Assembly (NCBI GenBank): GCA_038380435.1
Contig: JAWZYU010000017.1
Location: forward strand, 26,346,483-26,410,482
Origin: Ryuthela nishihirai
Lineage: Eukaryota; Arthropoda; Arachnida; Araneae; Heptathelidae
Length of the DNA stretch: 64,000 bases
Direction: 5' to 3'
Both the position numbers and the translations under genes were made by a program. Below the pieces are notes generated by a model, which was not told where the DNA came from, did no database searches, and worked only from the letters and a program-made list of their open reading frames with translations. Position 1 is the stretch's first letter; the number at the start of each line of letters is the position of its first letter. Shown one piece after another: positions 43,380-54,367 of the stretch.

Positions 43380-43950
43380 CTGGTTCCGCCTAAAGCATTA
43401 GCAGTATCGGAGTTTGAATATGATTGAATGATGCCATCCGACGTTCCACTATACAGGACAGTACTATATCTTATGGATGGCACCAAAAGCCACCTTCGTG
43501 TGCTAGTTGAGGCCTATCAAAACTCTTATATTGAAGCTGCGAAGTAGGGAGTGTGTACCTGTCGTTTACATTACTATAGTAATATCGAAATCTTTGATTC
43601 GTTGAATTCTGTAATTTTAAAACTTTGGAATTTTGAGCCCTGTGTGCTGGTTGATGCCTATGAGTACGCTGACACTAAGGCTTCAGAGCAGTTGGGAGAA
43701 TACCTTCCGTCTAAATTAGCTTACTATTATCGAATCAGTCAGTTCATTCATATCTCTAATTAGGGAACTTTCGAATTTTTAATATGGTTAGGTAGCATTA
43801 TGGTCTAATTTTTACTGTCACTCTGCACATTAATTGTGCCGAAAGTCTACCGTTATTAAAGGGGTAAATTAAAGCTCTTTTAATTTTGAATCATGATATT
43901 CGCTACTTAAATATCAGTTATTTGGGACAGATGTCCAAGTTCGAAGCTCT
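43380..43950. other. Unassigned sequence, possible decayed coding patch
   Basis: Short open segments near 43440-43550 (SHLRVLVEAYQNSYIEAAK) and 43551-43763 (CVLVDAYEYADTKASEQLG) have natural-looking composition and a similar rhythm to one near 44700-44840. I do not recognise a family and see no splice support. Confidence 0.25.
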
Positions 43951-43954
43951 CGTG

Positions 43955-44106
43955 GTTTCATGGATGGTTGGGTGAGGAGACCCACTGGACAGCTGTTGGG
44001 AAAAGGGGTGTCAGCCTCCATTCAAGGCCATCCAGCGTGTTCTTTAACGTGCGTGGGTGTCTCTCTCCCACACACGGGACCACGGCTTAACGTCCCATCC
44101 GATGAG
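43955..44106 (-). mobile_element. SINE-A fragment
   Basis: Antisense central part: ACCCACTGGACAGCTGTTGG, CAAGGCCATCCAGCGTGTTC, ACGGCTTAACGTCCCATCCG. Both ends missing. It abuts the GC-rich block. Confidence 0.8.
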
Positions 44107-44600
44107 CAGTATTGGGGTTGATCTCTATGTTGCGATCTTGTGCAACCACGGCAATTCCCGGTTCCGCCTGACAGCACTACCTGGTTAAAGAAAAGCTATG
44201 ACTATCTAGAGCCGGGGGCAAGGAATACGCCCTATAGGCGCACCTCAACCCCGGCCTCACATGGCAGCAGTCCTATAGAAGGAAAGCTAACCACCGGAAG
44301 AAACCTAACTTTAATCTATTCCCCGGTTTGCAAATGTGCAAGGATATAAAGATCCAAGCTCGATCGGCACCCGGGGTGGAGACTCTTAGTAGGACCCAGA
44401 CTTTTTGGACGGCTCACGCCTACTAGGCAGGAGGAACCTTTCGACCGAGCCGTCGAACTGACCACCCAAGGTCCCTGAAAGTGAGGTCTCCGACGCCGTC
44501 ACCACCCGACCGGCAATCAAGCCGGCCAGCAGCGTCTTCAACCTCGGTTGGCCTTGGCCATGTCCAACCCGGTCGGCACAGCCTTGTGAAAACAAAATGT
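44107..44600. other. GC-rich block of unknown origin
   Basis: Composition jumps to well over half G+C in an AT-rich landscape: GAGCCGGGGGCAAGGAATAC, GGCACCCGGGGTGGAGACTC, CGACGCCGTCACCACCCGAC. Open frames exist on both strands (44140-44349 plus, 44386-44595 minus) but neither shows a domain I recognise. It could be a LINE 5' end, an rDNA-like or foreign segment. Confidence 0.5.
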
Positions 44601-44868
44601 TCTGCTATCTTTTCCGAAAGTGAAGGCCAATAATTACGTTAGGTGTCAAATGAAAGCTCATATGAGGACCGCCGCAAACTGCTTCGAGTAGTCTACGATG
44701 GATTTCGCTGATGGTGGACCTTGATGAGTTACATCTCAAAGTCCTTGTCATGGGCTGCCTTAAACACGACTGCGAAAACAGGGAGAGGAAAACTGTGGTC
44801 GATGTTTACGAATCTTATATCAAAGTTTTTGAATGTAGGTGTTTTTAGTGAAGAAAAAAATATAAATA

Positions 44869-46980
44869 ATTAAAAAATACCTATCTTACCATATGTATCC
44901 TAAAAAGTAGAAAGTAAAACTAAAGCGTATCGATGGTGCAATCAGTCACTGAGTTCATATTCACTTCAAAGGAAGATAGGGCGCCGTATATCTTGTTTGA
45001 GTAGATAAATCGATGCCCAGGGGAGTAGCGAAGGAATATGGTTGGGGGAAGGGGGGGCGAAGTCCAAAATTTTCCAACTCGAGTAAAATTTGCCGACTGA
45101 GCAAACTTGCTTAGATTTTCCGCTCCGTGGGGGGAGTAAGCCAATGCCTCTCTTCTACATTTTGCCATTATTTAACTTCCAATTTTGCCAACTAGCCGCT
45201 ATAATTTCACAGAAATACTTCCAATATTTACATCTCATCTGAACGTTTGAATTATAGCAAATCAGTATGAATTTTTGCTTTGATTTGGTCAAATCTCCTT
45301 AATTTCAAAACTAATCCCAATCTTTACATCTCTCCTAAATTTGCCAAATCACTTCAAACTTTCAAATTCCCCATTTTTTTTTTGGAAAATTAAGGGTAGT
45401 TGTCAAAATCGAGACAACTTGACAAATCTAAGGCAGTTTAGAAAATGGAGAGACGGAAAATTTTAGAGCAGTTGGCAAAATTCGAAGCCACTTAGTAAAA
45501 ACAGGTTGAGTGGCAAAATCTTGGGGAGTGGCAAAATTCGGAGCGACTTGGCAAAATCTTGACGAGTTGGCAAAATTCAGGTGAGATGTAAAAATTAGGA
45601 TTTTTTTCTGTAAAATTATGGCGAGTTGGTAAAACTTAGGGACTTGGCAAAATCGTAGAGAGTTGACAAAATTCAGGTGAGATGTAAAAATTGCAATCTT
45701 TTTTCTGTAAAATTATGGCGTGTTGGCAAAATCGAGGCAGTTTTGCAAAGGAGAGTTGGAAAATCTTGTGGGAGTTGGCAAAATTCGTATTCACTTGGTA
45801 AAATACGAGCGATTTGTGAAAATTGGGATTGTTTTTGTGAAATTAAGGAGAGTTGACAAAATCGTGAAAACTTGGCTTTATCTAGGGAAGTTGGCAAAAC
45901 TGGAAACCACTTGGTAAAGTAAAGGTGAGTTGTAAAAATTGGGATTGGTTTTGTGAAATTAAGGAGAGTTGGAAAACCAAGTAATCTTGGCAAAATCTAG
46001 GGAAGTTGGCAAAATTCGAAGCCACTTGATAAAATACAGGGGAGTTGTGAAAATTGTGCCTTTCTTGTGCAATTAAAGAGAGTTGATAAAATTCGAAGTG
46101 ACTTGGAAAATTCAGGGAAGATGTAAAAAGTGCGATTTTTTCTGTAAAATTACGGCGAGTTGGCAAAATTGGAATGCACTTGGTGAAATATAGGCGAGTT
46201 GTGAAAATTGAGATTTGTTTTGTAAAATGAAGGAGTGCTGGATAAATTCGAAGCCACTTGGAAAATACGGGAGAGTTGTGATGATTGGGTTTGTGAAATT
46301 CAGTATAGTTGACTAAAATCGAAGAAAGAATTTCACCTCCACATCACACCTGAATTTTGCCAACTCCCTACGATTTTGCAAAGTCCCTCCGTATTTTGCC
46401 AACTGTCCCTAGATTTTGCCAACTCGCCATAATTTTACAGAAAAAAAAATCCTAATTTTTACATCTCACCTGAATTTTGTCAACTCCCCAAGATTTTGTC
46501 AAATCACTCCGAATTTTGCCAACTCCCCAAGATTTTACCAAGTCACTCCGAATTTTGCCAACTCTCTAAGATTTTGCCAACTCATCTGTTTTTACTAAGT
46601 GGCTTCGAATTTTGCCAACTCTCTAAGATTTTGCCAACTCATCTGTTTTTACTAAGTGGCTTCGAATTTTGCCGTCTCTCCATTTTCCAAACTGCCTTAG
46701 ATTTGCCAAGTTGCCTTGATTTTGACAACTCCCCTTAATTTGCCAAAGAAAAAATTAGAAATTTTCACAACTCACCTAGATTTTACGAAGTCGCTTCGAA
46801 GTTTGCCAACTCCGAGTTACTTTAGGGGGGGGGGGGGACCTTCCCCATATCCCCTTCATGGCTACGCCCCTATCGACGCCCTATCTTCCTTTGTAGTGAA
46901 TACGAATCCAGTGACTAATTTAGTTTTATTCTCCACTTTTTTAGGGCACATATGGGATGATACGCATTTTTAAAAAATTT
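44869..46980. mobile_element. Foldback-like element with satellite interior
   Basis: Outer arms 44869-45075 and 46818-46980 are inverted relative to each other. Read outward-in, both show TAAAAA, ATATGTnnCCTAAAAA, AATAAAACTAAA-like, AGTCACTG, TATTCACT, CAAAGGAAGATAGGGCG, TCGAT, GGGG-GTAGC-GAAG and GGnATATGG. Inside are tandem degenerate subrepeats (GTTGGCAAAATTCGAAG type). These face one way at about 45380-46315 and the other way at 45170-45370 and 46325-46815. Inverted arms made largely of short subrepeats are a known feature of foldback transposons. No transposase. Confidence 0.75.
45380..46815. repeat. Degenerate TTGGCAAAAT satellite with orientation switch
   Basis: Basic unit about 22 bp (GAGTTGGCAAAATTCGAAGC, ACTTGGTAAAATACAGGCGA). 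A higher-order period is about 115 bp in part of it: AATTAAGGAGAGTTG at 45841 and 45957, and its variant at 46071. The strand flips near 46320, after which the reverse complement (CGAATTTTGCCAACTC) is repeated. All stop-poor frames here are by-products of the repeat. Confidence 0.8.
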
Positions 46981-46984
46981 TTAT

Positions 46985-47720
46985 TTGGAAACATTAGAAG
47001 TCTTATTGATGGCTGCTACAATATTATCACTTATCACAATAAAATTCACCACTATCGGTGATTAATATATTATTAACAGAATTTCTACATTAATTTAAAG
47101 ATCGTGTGGGAAGTTGGTGTGTGTGTGTGTGTGAAGATTTTGAATTTTTTTTCCTAGCCCAAGGTGCAAAGAACACTTATTTCGCACTACACACGATATT
47201 CTATTCCCCAAAGAGAGAACTTCTTTAAAGCGGGAAACAAAATACATAACTTATTCAAAATATTTCTAATTTCATTCATGAAAGACACAATTCTATTTTA
47301 AAACGGTGAATATTTAACTGTAAAAGTAGCAGGATGTCGATAATATCGGAGGAATATACACAACTAATTTCTTGACCCCAGGGAGTTTTCATCCAATTTT
47401 CCCATATATATATATATCAGTTCGTTTCTATCCACGGTGGCAATCAACAACAAATATTGAAGAGGATTATTAAAAACGTTGTTTGAGAACCGTTGGCTAT
47501 TCGATAAACACATACGTTCATTGCAAACAAAAACTCGCCAGATAATGGCGATAATTGGCCTATAATATCGAACCGTGATAAACTTGAGCTTCGGTTGCCA
47601 TTAGCAACTACACACATGATATGATATCGTATTTGGTGTAGGTTTATATCGATTAATTTTCAAGTTTCTTTCTTCTCGCAGAAGGTGATACACATGGATG
47701 GCTGGAAGAAACATTTCAAG
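46985..47720. other. No gene seen; short microsatellites
   Basis: GT repeat near 47118-47134 and TA repeat near 47403-47416. Nothing else recognised. Confidence 0.45.
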
Positions 47721-47726
47721 GAATAA

Positions 47727-48436
47727 GATTGTTTTACCTCTGAGCGGCACATTTTTTTACATACAATGGGTTAAATGGCCAGGTCACAAGGACCCCAGAG
47801 TTCAGAGAAGGTTGGAAAGGTTGGGTTGTTTTACCTCTGAGCGGCACTTTTTTGCACACCATGGGCTAAATGGCCAGGTCACGTGGACCCCGAAGGCTCA
47901 GAGAAGGTTGGGGGATGGAATTGGGGGACGGAACCCACTGGAACAGCTGTTGAGAGACAGATGGTAGCCTCCCGTCAAGGCCATCCAGCGTGTTCTTTAA
48001 CGTGCACAGGGTATGGCTCTCCCGCACACGGGGCCACGGCTTAACGTCCCTTCCGACGGACGACGGCCTTTCCAAGCCCATCGGTGTCCCCTACTGACCG
48101 TGGGCAGGGCGGGGAATTTTGCGGAGATAAATCTCAACGCTGACCCAGCTGGGACTCGAACCTGGGAACTACAGATTACGAGCCTGGCGCGCTACCGACT
48201 GAGCCACCCCCGCCCCAGGTTGGGAAGGAAACTCATTACAACTGTTAGGCGACAGATGGAAGCCACACGTCAAGGCCATTCAATGTGTTCTTTATCGTAC
48301 ACAGAGAATCTCTCTCCCGCACATTGGGCCATCTCTTAGCGTTCGATCAAATCGAGGGCGCCATTTTTCAACCCCAGCGGTGTCTCCTGTCCTGACAGTT
48401 GAGGAGGGTTTAGCAGAAATAAATATCAACTCTGGG
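47727..48436 (-). mobile_element. Old SINE-A split by a new SINE-A
   Basis: Antisense old copy: 47727-47820 (TTGTTTTACCTCTGAGCGGC to AGAAGGTTGGAAAGG) and 48217-48436 (AACTGTTAGGCGACAGATGG, AATGTGTTCTTTATCG, CAGCGGTGTCTCCTG). It is separated by the young copy at 47821-48216. Confidence 0.85.
47821..48216 (-). mobile_element. SINE-A full-length copy in an older SINE-A
   Basis: Antisense full-length copy. TSD AGGTTGGAAAGG at 47809-47820 and AGGTTGGGAAGG at 48217-48228 (12 bp, one mismatch). Small local duplication GGTTGGGGGATGGAATTGGG near 47908. Confidence 0.9.
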
Positions 48437-48660
48437 CTGGGTTGTTTTACCTCTGAGCGGCACTTTTTGCACACAATGGGCTAAATGGCCAAATTACAAA
48501 GACCCCGAAAGCTCAGAAAAGGTTGGGGAGAGGGGATCCCCTGAACAGCTGTTGGTAGACAGATGTTAGTTTACCGTCAAGGTCATCCAATATTTTCTGT
48601 AAAGTGCACATGGTATGGCTTTCCTGCACAGGAAGCATCATTTTCCAAGACCATCATGCC
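48437..48660 (-). mobile_element. SINE-A copy, diverged
   Basis: Antisense, from GGGTTGTTTTACCTCTGAGC to GCATCATTTTCCAAGACC, directly adjoining the preceding old copy. Head absent. Confidence 0.8.
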
Positions 48661-49178
48661 CCTCCCCCCCCGCCCCCAGATCCGACCCTATATGTGAGTT
48701 ATTGTGAGTGACAGACTGACAGGCATCACGCTAATTCTAGCTATGATGCAGAAACGATAGAGCTCTGAAAATCTTCACATAGAAAAGTAAACATTTTTAT
48801 TAAAACTTATTAATACTTATATAAACTTATTTATATTTCTGCCTTTTTGAAAAAAATTTAAAGACCTGTAAAATGGGGAGATGCTATGCTGCATTGCAAA
48901 TCCAGTCTCTTGAGCCCCCTCCCCTGTTTTTTTTTTTTTTTCTAGATCTGGGCCTGGTCCCATACTATGATATTTTTTTTTGCTTTACAGAATGCACAGA
49001 TCTTTTTTCAGTTTGTACAAACTACTCTTTGCATCTACACAAGGCTGTGCCTAAATTATGGGCAGCCCCTAGCGAGAAATTTGATGACTCTCCTCTTAAC
49101 AGATTCGGTGAAATAAGAATGCAATAGTAATATATAAAACGTTTTCTAATTTAACATTATAATCCAACAATATCTTAC
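48661..49178. other. No gene seen
   Basis: AT-rich, with C-runs at 48664-48675 and a T-run near 48928. No recognised feature. Confidence 0.4.
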
Positions 49179-49314
49179 TTTTATCGGCAGAGTCGGTAGT
49201 CGAAGTGTGCCTACGATGAAAATTTTGACGGCTACGCCCACTCCTCAGTTCTGTCCTCAGTGAGCATTGACGGACGGTGTTGAAAAGGTCACCACCGTCC
49301 GACAATGGCTGTTC
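49179..49314 (-). CDS. Possible coding exon, unknown gene
   Basis: Candidate only. Minus-strand acceptor CTTCACCTTCCCTAG before 49314 and donor GATAAAA|GTAAGA after 49179 enclose 136 nt open in one frame (phase 0 in, phase 1 out): EQPLSDGGDLFNTVRQCSLR, then TELRSGRSRQNFHRRHTSTT and DSADK. It is GC-richer than its surroundings and not a SINE. It is on the same strand as syndecan, but its phase does not lead directly into exon 28715-28768 and no signal peptide is present. It may be an unrelated exon or chance. Confidence 0.25.
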
Positions 49315-49321
49315 CTAGGGA

Positions 49322-49510
49322 AGGTGAAGATTTTTCCCTTAATTTTTTATATATCAATGTTATATATCAATGCTAAGAAAGATCTTGAAATTGGCCCTTT
49401 TTTTGTTTAGGGCAGGTGAAGATTTTTCCCTTAATTTTTTTTCCTCTAAGGAAACAACATTTCGAATATATCAATGTTAAGAAAGATCTTGAAATTGGCC
49501 CATTTTTTTT
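49322..49510. repeat. Tandem duplication, about 90 bp
   Basis: GGTGAAGATTTTTCCCTTAA ... AAGAAAGATCTTGAAATTGG appears at 49322-49400 and again at 49415-49500, with small internal differences. Confidence 0.75.
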
Positions 49511-49636
49511 TGTTATGAGCATTAAAAATGCGCTCCATCCCATGAGAGGAACTCCTAGGAATATAATGAAACGAATTTCTGAGGTTATGAGCAGAACGAA
49601 CCAAACTTTGAGGTTATGACCAGAAGGAACTTCTGA

Positions 49637-49823
49637 ATCCGTCGGACGGGATTCAGAAGTGTTTCCGTGTGCAGAAAAGTAATCCTCTGTTAAAGAACAC
49701 ACTGGATGGCCTGTATTGACGCTGAATTTCCTGATCTGGCCTCCACTCACTCCTAACACCTGGCCATTTAAAAAAAAAAACTGCTCACAAAGGTGCGACT
49801 CGGAGGCAAAACAGCCCAACTCT
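49637..49823 (+). mobile_element. SINE-A copy, very diverged
   Basis: Sense: GTTAAAGAACACACTGGATG, ACACCTGGCCATTTAAAAAA, CACAAAGGTGCGACTCGGAG and GCAAAACAGCCCAA tail. Preceded by a hairpin CTTCTGAATCC/GGATTCAGAAG near 49629-49659. Confidence 0.7.
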
Positions 49824-49829
49824 TCCTCG

Positions 49830-50261
49830 AAATTACTGGTTTCACTTTAAATGGGCCGAAACATTTGTATCGCTTTGCTCAGCTCTCTAGAGAAGTCAAA
49901 AGTTGTCCCTTGAGACGCATCGCTACCTGTCTATGCCTAGCAATCAACGATGGAATATGCATCACACAAGGCCACCACTGTTTACGTATAGCGTTCCCAT
50001 CGTAACGGGACATTTGAAGATACAACAATTGAAGAGATGGTAAGTTCATCTAAATAAGAATAGAGATAGAGCTCCTTTCGAGTTGCATAGGCAAGCAGCT
50101 AGTTTTACGGCTCCACTAAGAGAACCGTCTGTAATGGAAAAGTTTTTCGCCCTTTTCCAAAAATAAACAAGCTGTTATTTTTACTTTATCGACATCTTTT
50201 TTCTTCGCTTTTAAGAGATAAATGGAAAATTCTTGTTGGGTTTGAAAGCACTAACAAAATA
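49830..50261. other. No gene recognised
   Basis: Mixed composition; open stretches (e.g. 49793-50005) have no support. Confidence 0.35.
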
Positions 50262-50272
50262 TTACGATTTAC

Positions 50273-50489
50273 CTTTTACAAACCACTCAATAGTTTCATT
50301 TTTCACCGTTAAAATGAAGCTACAGTTCGAAAATGGCAGACTTTCCTCTCTTTTAAAACGATCATTCCATAAGTCTCTTTGAAGTGATTGGTCTCTAATT
50401 ACATTTTCCTTCCAGTAGCCATTATTCAGATCACTAAAAGGGGTCTTTGAAATGACACCAGCAAAGAAAGTAAAAATTTTCGTTCGCAT
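50273..50489 (-). CDS. Possible coding exon with start codon, unknown gene
   Basis: Candidate only. The minus-strand frame begins ATG at 50489 with an in-frame stop just upstream and stays open for 72 codons to a donor-like AAAAG|GTAAAT at 50273. The product begins MRTKIFTFFAGVISKTPFSD and contains WNDRFKREESLPFSNCSF and ILTVKNETIEWFV. Composition looks protein-like, but I recognise no family. If used as a first exon it would end in phase 1, which does not match the phase 0 start of syndecan exon 28715-28768. Confidence 0.22.
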
Positions 50490-50515
50490 TGAAGAGGGTT
50501 ATCCAAACTGTTCTC

Positions 50516-50900
50516 TTGGGGCGGGGGTGGCTCAGTCGGTAGCGCGCCAGGCTCGTAATCTGTAGTTCCCAGGTTCGAGTCCCACCTGGGTCAGCGTTGA
50601 GATTTATCTCCGCAAAATTTCCCCGCCCTGCCTACGGTCAGTAGGGGACACCGATGGGCTTGGAAAGGCCGCCGTCCGTCGGATGGGACGTTAAGCCGTG
50701 GCCCCGTGTGCGGAAGAGTCATACCCTGTGCACGTTAAAGAACACGCTGGATGGCCTTGACGGGAGGCTACCATCTGTCTCCCAACAGCTGTTCCAGTGG
50801 GTCCCCTCCGCCAACCTTCTCTGAGCCTTCGGGGTCCTTGTGGCCTGGCCATTTAGCCCATTGTGTGCAAAAAAGTGCCGCTCAGAGGTAAAACAATCCA
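50516..50900 (+). mobile_element. SINE-A full-length copy
   Basis: Sense full-length copy with the longest TSD seen here, ATCCAAACTGTTCTC (15 bp) at 50501-50515 and 50901-50915. Confidence 0.93.
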
Positions 50901-50915
50901 ATCCAAACTGTTCTC

Positions 50916-51474
50916 CATTGCGAACCCTTTATATTTTTCCAGATTTTTTAATGCTCACCAGAGGAATGATTGTATATCGAAGTCAATTATTTCAAAATAA
51001 TTTAGATTTTAGCAATATTAATATTTATATTTTATTAAACTATTTTATGAAATTTAAAAATAAACATTTTACTATTTGCACACAATGGCAATGTATTGAA
51101 ATTTCAGCAATATATTGCTGAACTGCTTTCGAATTAGATTTTTTTTATAGCTTGTTAATTGATATTTTCATTTCCGACTATAGATATCTGACACAAATGT
51201 TATATACATTTATTTGCTTTCTGGCTTTGTGAACTATGTAACCAGACGATTCTACTATCCTTTTGTTTAATTTTACGTCTATTTGTTTATTTTTTTAACT
51301 ATCTTTTTTTTTGCCCTCAAATTATATAACCTAAATAAATATTGTAACTGTTATATTTCCTGCAGACAAGCTATGTAGCTTTGTGGGACAACTGTAAATC
51401 TTTTTGTAACATATTATTATGAGAAAAGTGAAGATTCATTTATTAATTTAAAAAAAAAGCGGATAGAAATCTTT
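50916..51474. other. AT-rich, no gene seen
   Basis: Nothing recognised between SINE copies. Confidence 0.4.
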
Positions 51475-52147
51475 GCATTCAGAGCATACAGGCTTGACGC
51501 GAAGTTCGAGTCCCAATTGTGCCTGGCGGAAAAAACGTCATCTGTCAGATCGGATGTTAATCCGCGGCTCCGTGTGCAGGTAAAAAACACGGGTTGCGTA
51601 GTTTTACCTCCAAGCCGCACTCTTTTGCATACAATGGATAAAATGTCCATGTCAAAAGGAGCTCGAGGACTCAGAAAGTTGGGGTAGGGGGCCCATTGGA
51701 TAGCTGTTGGGAGACAGAGCAGAGTGTTTTTAAACGAGCACAAAGTGTGGCTCTCACACACAAGAGGTCACGGCTTAACGTCCCATCCGATGGACGGTGG
51801 CCTTTCCTAGCCCATCGGCGTCCTCTACTGACCAATGGCATGGTGCGAGTTTTTGCAGAGATAAATCTCAATGCTGGGTCAAACGGGACCCAACCTGGGA
51901 ACTGCAGATTACGATTTTGGCTCTACCAACTGAGCCACCCCACCCCCAGTTAAATGTTAGACGCATTCGCCCCCTTCTAGTAAAAGGGCAAAAAAAGATA
52001 GTAGTGGATAGCCTTGACGAGGGGCTTTCATCTGTCTCCTAACAGCTGTCCAGTGGGTCCCCTTCCCCCAACCTTCTCTGAGCCATGTGTGACCTAATAC
52101 AGCCCAAAGTGTGCAAAAAAGTCCCACTCAATGATAAAACAATTTAA
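51475..52147 (+). mobile_element. Old sense SINE-A around an antisense SINE-A
   Basis: Sense pieces at 51475-51590 (GAAGTTCGAGTCCCAATTGT, CCGCGGCTCCGTGTG) and 52005-52147 (GGATAGCCTTGACGAGGGGC, CTGTCTCCTAACAGCTGTCC, CCTTCTCTGAGCC). They flank an antisense copy at about 51591-51949 with head (GAGCCACCCCACCCCC) and tail (GTAGTTTTACCTCCAAGCCG). No clean TSD; all pieces are diverged. Confidence 0.75.
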
Positions 52148-52386
52148 ACCTCTTCTATCCACTGTGCCAAAGGAGTAGGTTAAAAAATATTTATACATAT
52201 GGGGGAGATTTGCAACATAATTCCTTTCCCGCAGTGATGACAGTGAAGTTTGGTTCAGTCAACAATAGGCACAGTTCGTAAATTTATGTCCTTACATTCC
52301 AGTATCTACTCTGCTGGCACTAAGATTTTCTCCACTAACCATGCTTTGCCCAAAGCAAGAAAGGGCTTAGTAAGGGCACTATAGAA

Positions 52387-53111
52387 GTGTCATTCCAATC
52401 CAGTCTCCCCACAGACAGTGCTTTCCCCATATCATGTCACTGATTACGCCTGGGGCGGGGGTGGCTCAGTCGGTAGCGCGCCAGGCTCATAATCTGTAGT
52501 TCCCAGGTTCGAGTCCCAGCTGGGTCAGCGTTGAGATTTATCTCCGCAAAATTCCCCGCCCTGCCCACAGTCAGTAGGGGACACCAATGGTCTTGGAAAG
52601 GCCGCCGTCCGTCGGATGGGACGTTAAGCCGTGGCCCCGTGTGCGGGACAGCCATACCCTGTGCATGTTAAAGAACACGCTGGATGGCCTTGACGGGAGG
52701 CTACCATCTGTCTTCCAACAGCTGTTCCAGTGGGTCCCCTCACCCAATCTTCTCTGAGCCTTCGGGGTCCATGTGACCTTGCCATTTAGCCCATGGTGTG
52801 CGAAAAAGTGCAGCTCAGAGGTAAAACAACCCAACACTGATTACGCCCCTTCTGGCTACGTCACTTCCGGACACGCCATTTATTAATATTCATAACGGAC
52901 CACACCCCTTTATTAAAAAGCCCCCTCCCCCTTATTAAAACCACGTAATTAAAATGCTAGGGTTTTTTTTAATAAAGGTGGTATGTGGTCCGTTATGAAT
53001 ATTAATAAGGGGGCATGACGGGAAGCTACGTAATTGGAAGGGGTGTGGTCAGTAAAGTCATAGAGGGAAAAGCACTCTGTGGGGGCACTGGGTTAGGATG
53101 ACACTACTCAC
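52387..53111. repeat. Foldback/MITE-like inverted repeat, split by SINE-A
   Basis: Left arm 52387-52450 plus 52848-52930, right arm 52964-53111, mirrored. Examples are AGTGTCATTCCAATCCAGT against AGTGTCATCCTAACCCAGT, CACAGACAGTGCTTTCCC against CACAGAGTGCTTTTCCC, and ATTAATATTCATAACGGACC in both. Without the SINE the element is about 330 bp with arms of about 150 bp. No coding capacity. Confidence 0.75.
52451..52834 (+). mobile_element. SINE-A full-length copy
   Basis: Sense full-length copy inserted in the left arm of the inverted repeat. TSD CACTGATTACGCC at 52438-52450 and 52835-52847 (13 bp). Confidence 0.93.
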
Positions 53112-53119
53112 TATCCATC

Positions 53120-53325
53120 AGGTGGGCTGTTACACTGTTTCCCTGTTTATAAGGGTCATAAACCTGTGTATATTAAGGAACAGGGAGAATACTCTTGTTG
53201 GAAGTTTCCATCTGTTTCCTGGTATCCGGTAGATCTCTTTTGTTACCCAGATTTGATCATTGTGACCTGTCCGTTAAGTCCATAATGCGCAAAAGAGAGG
53301 CGCCACTCAAAGGTAGATCAACCAA
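53120..53325 (+). mobile_element. SINE-A copy, very old
   Basis: Sense: GTTTCCCTGTTTATAAGGGT, GTGTATATTAAGGAACAGGG, TTCCATCTGTTTCCTGG, GTGACCTGTCCGTTAAGTCC and a GCCACTCAAAGGTAGATCAACC tail. Strongly mutated. Confidence 0.65.
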
Positions 53326-53329
53326 TTAG

Positions 53330-54367
53330 TGATTATGAACATTTATTTCGTGAATAGCCTGACTGACGGGATTAATTGGAAAAGAATCACTTAAAACAAG
53401 AGACAATAATTCGGAAAACAGCACTAGATTTCAATAGCAACCATTCACTTATTAAACAGTAAATCGCATGTTCTTAAAATGATTAAACACCATAAACAGC
53501 AGTTCACTCAAAAATCATTTTATACGTCTATATACACAAATCCAAACATTTCCACAGTAGTCTTATGATGACGACACCTTCCTCTAATTACATCGAAAGA
53601 CGCACATTCACTCCCTTCAATGTCCTATTACCAAGCCTTGAATAACTGAATATCATCTGAGGTTATTTGTCGAAAGTGGAGAAAGTGCCAGCAAAAGAGA
53701 TGAAGTAAGGAACCAACTTATCAGCATTTCTCTAACTCACTTTCGTATGCTTAAAGAACTCGTCGCTCCAACTTCCATGATTAACACTGTCTTCCGTGCA
53801 AAGGATAACAAAGGATAGAATGATCTCTGCTTCCTTGAGTCCAAAGCACTCGAAAGTTATGGACGACAGGGTAATCACAGTCTGTCTGTGGTTCGTCGCC
53901 GAGTGCGACAAAAGATTTGGACAATCCCAACGAACCCAGAGTTTTGGCGTCAATAATTACGACATGCTTTCGAGAGTTTTATCAGCAAGCGCATCATTCA
54001 TTTTCTTAATGAGCTGCGAGAACGGCTCAGGTTGAATAATTTCGTTTTCTGAAACGTTTCCAAAGGACGTGCCACTTTTGAAAGAGTGGATGGCGGAATA
54101 TAATTGCGTAAAGTGTTTTTTAATTATTCTGGAGTTTAGAGGTTATAAATTGACATTGCCTTGGCGTTTTCTTTTTTACGAAAATAAACGACATAAGAGT
54201 AAAATTTCAAATGAATGAAATATTTTTCTGGAGCTATTTGATTGTTCTTAGTCCGACACTTTTTCTTTACACCATTAAATTAACTTTGGTTAACTGACCA
54301 ATCAAATACCACGAAGGCTCGAATGGAATGCCAATAATTTTGAACTATTGATAGCATTCATTTATTT
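53330..54367. other. Non-repetitive stretch; one possible exon
   Basis: Less repetitive than its neighbours. On the minus strand 53741-53953 is open (TLSSITFECFGLKEAEIILS, FVILCTEDSVNHGSWSDEFF) and ends at a donor-like AAA|GTGAGT; an equally long frame is open on the plus strand. No recognisable domain and no good acceptor, so only a weak exon candidate. Confidence 0.2.

Noticed and set aside
45673..46973. Proteins rich in FCQLPRFCQ/NFANSPRF repeats
   Set aside because: Frames across the TTGGCAAAAT satellite, present on both strands; by-products of the repeat.
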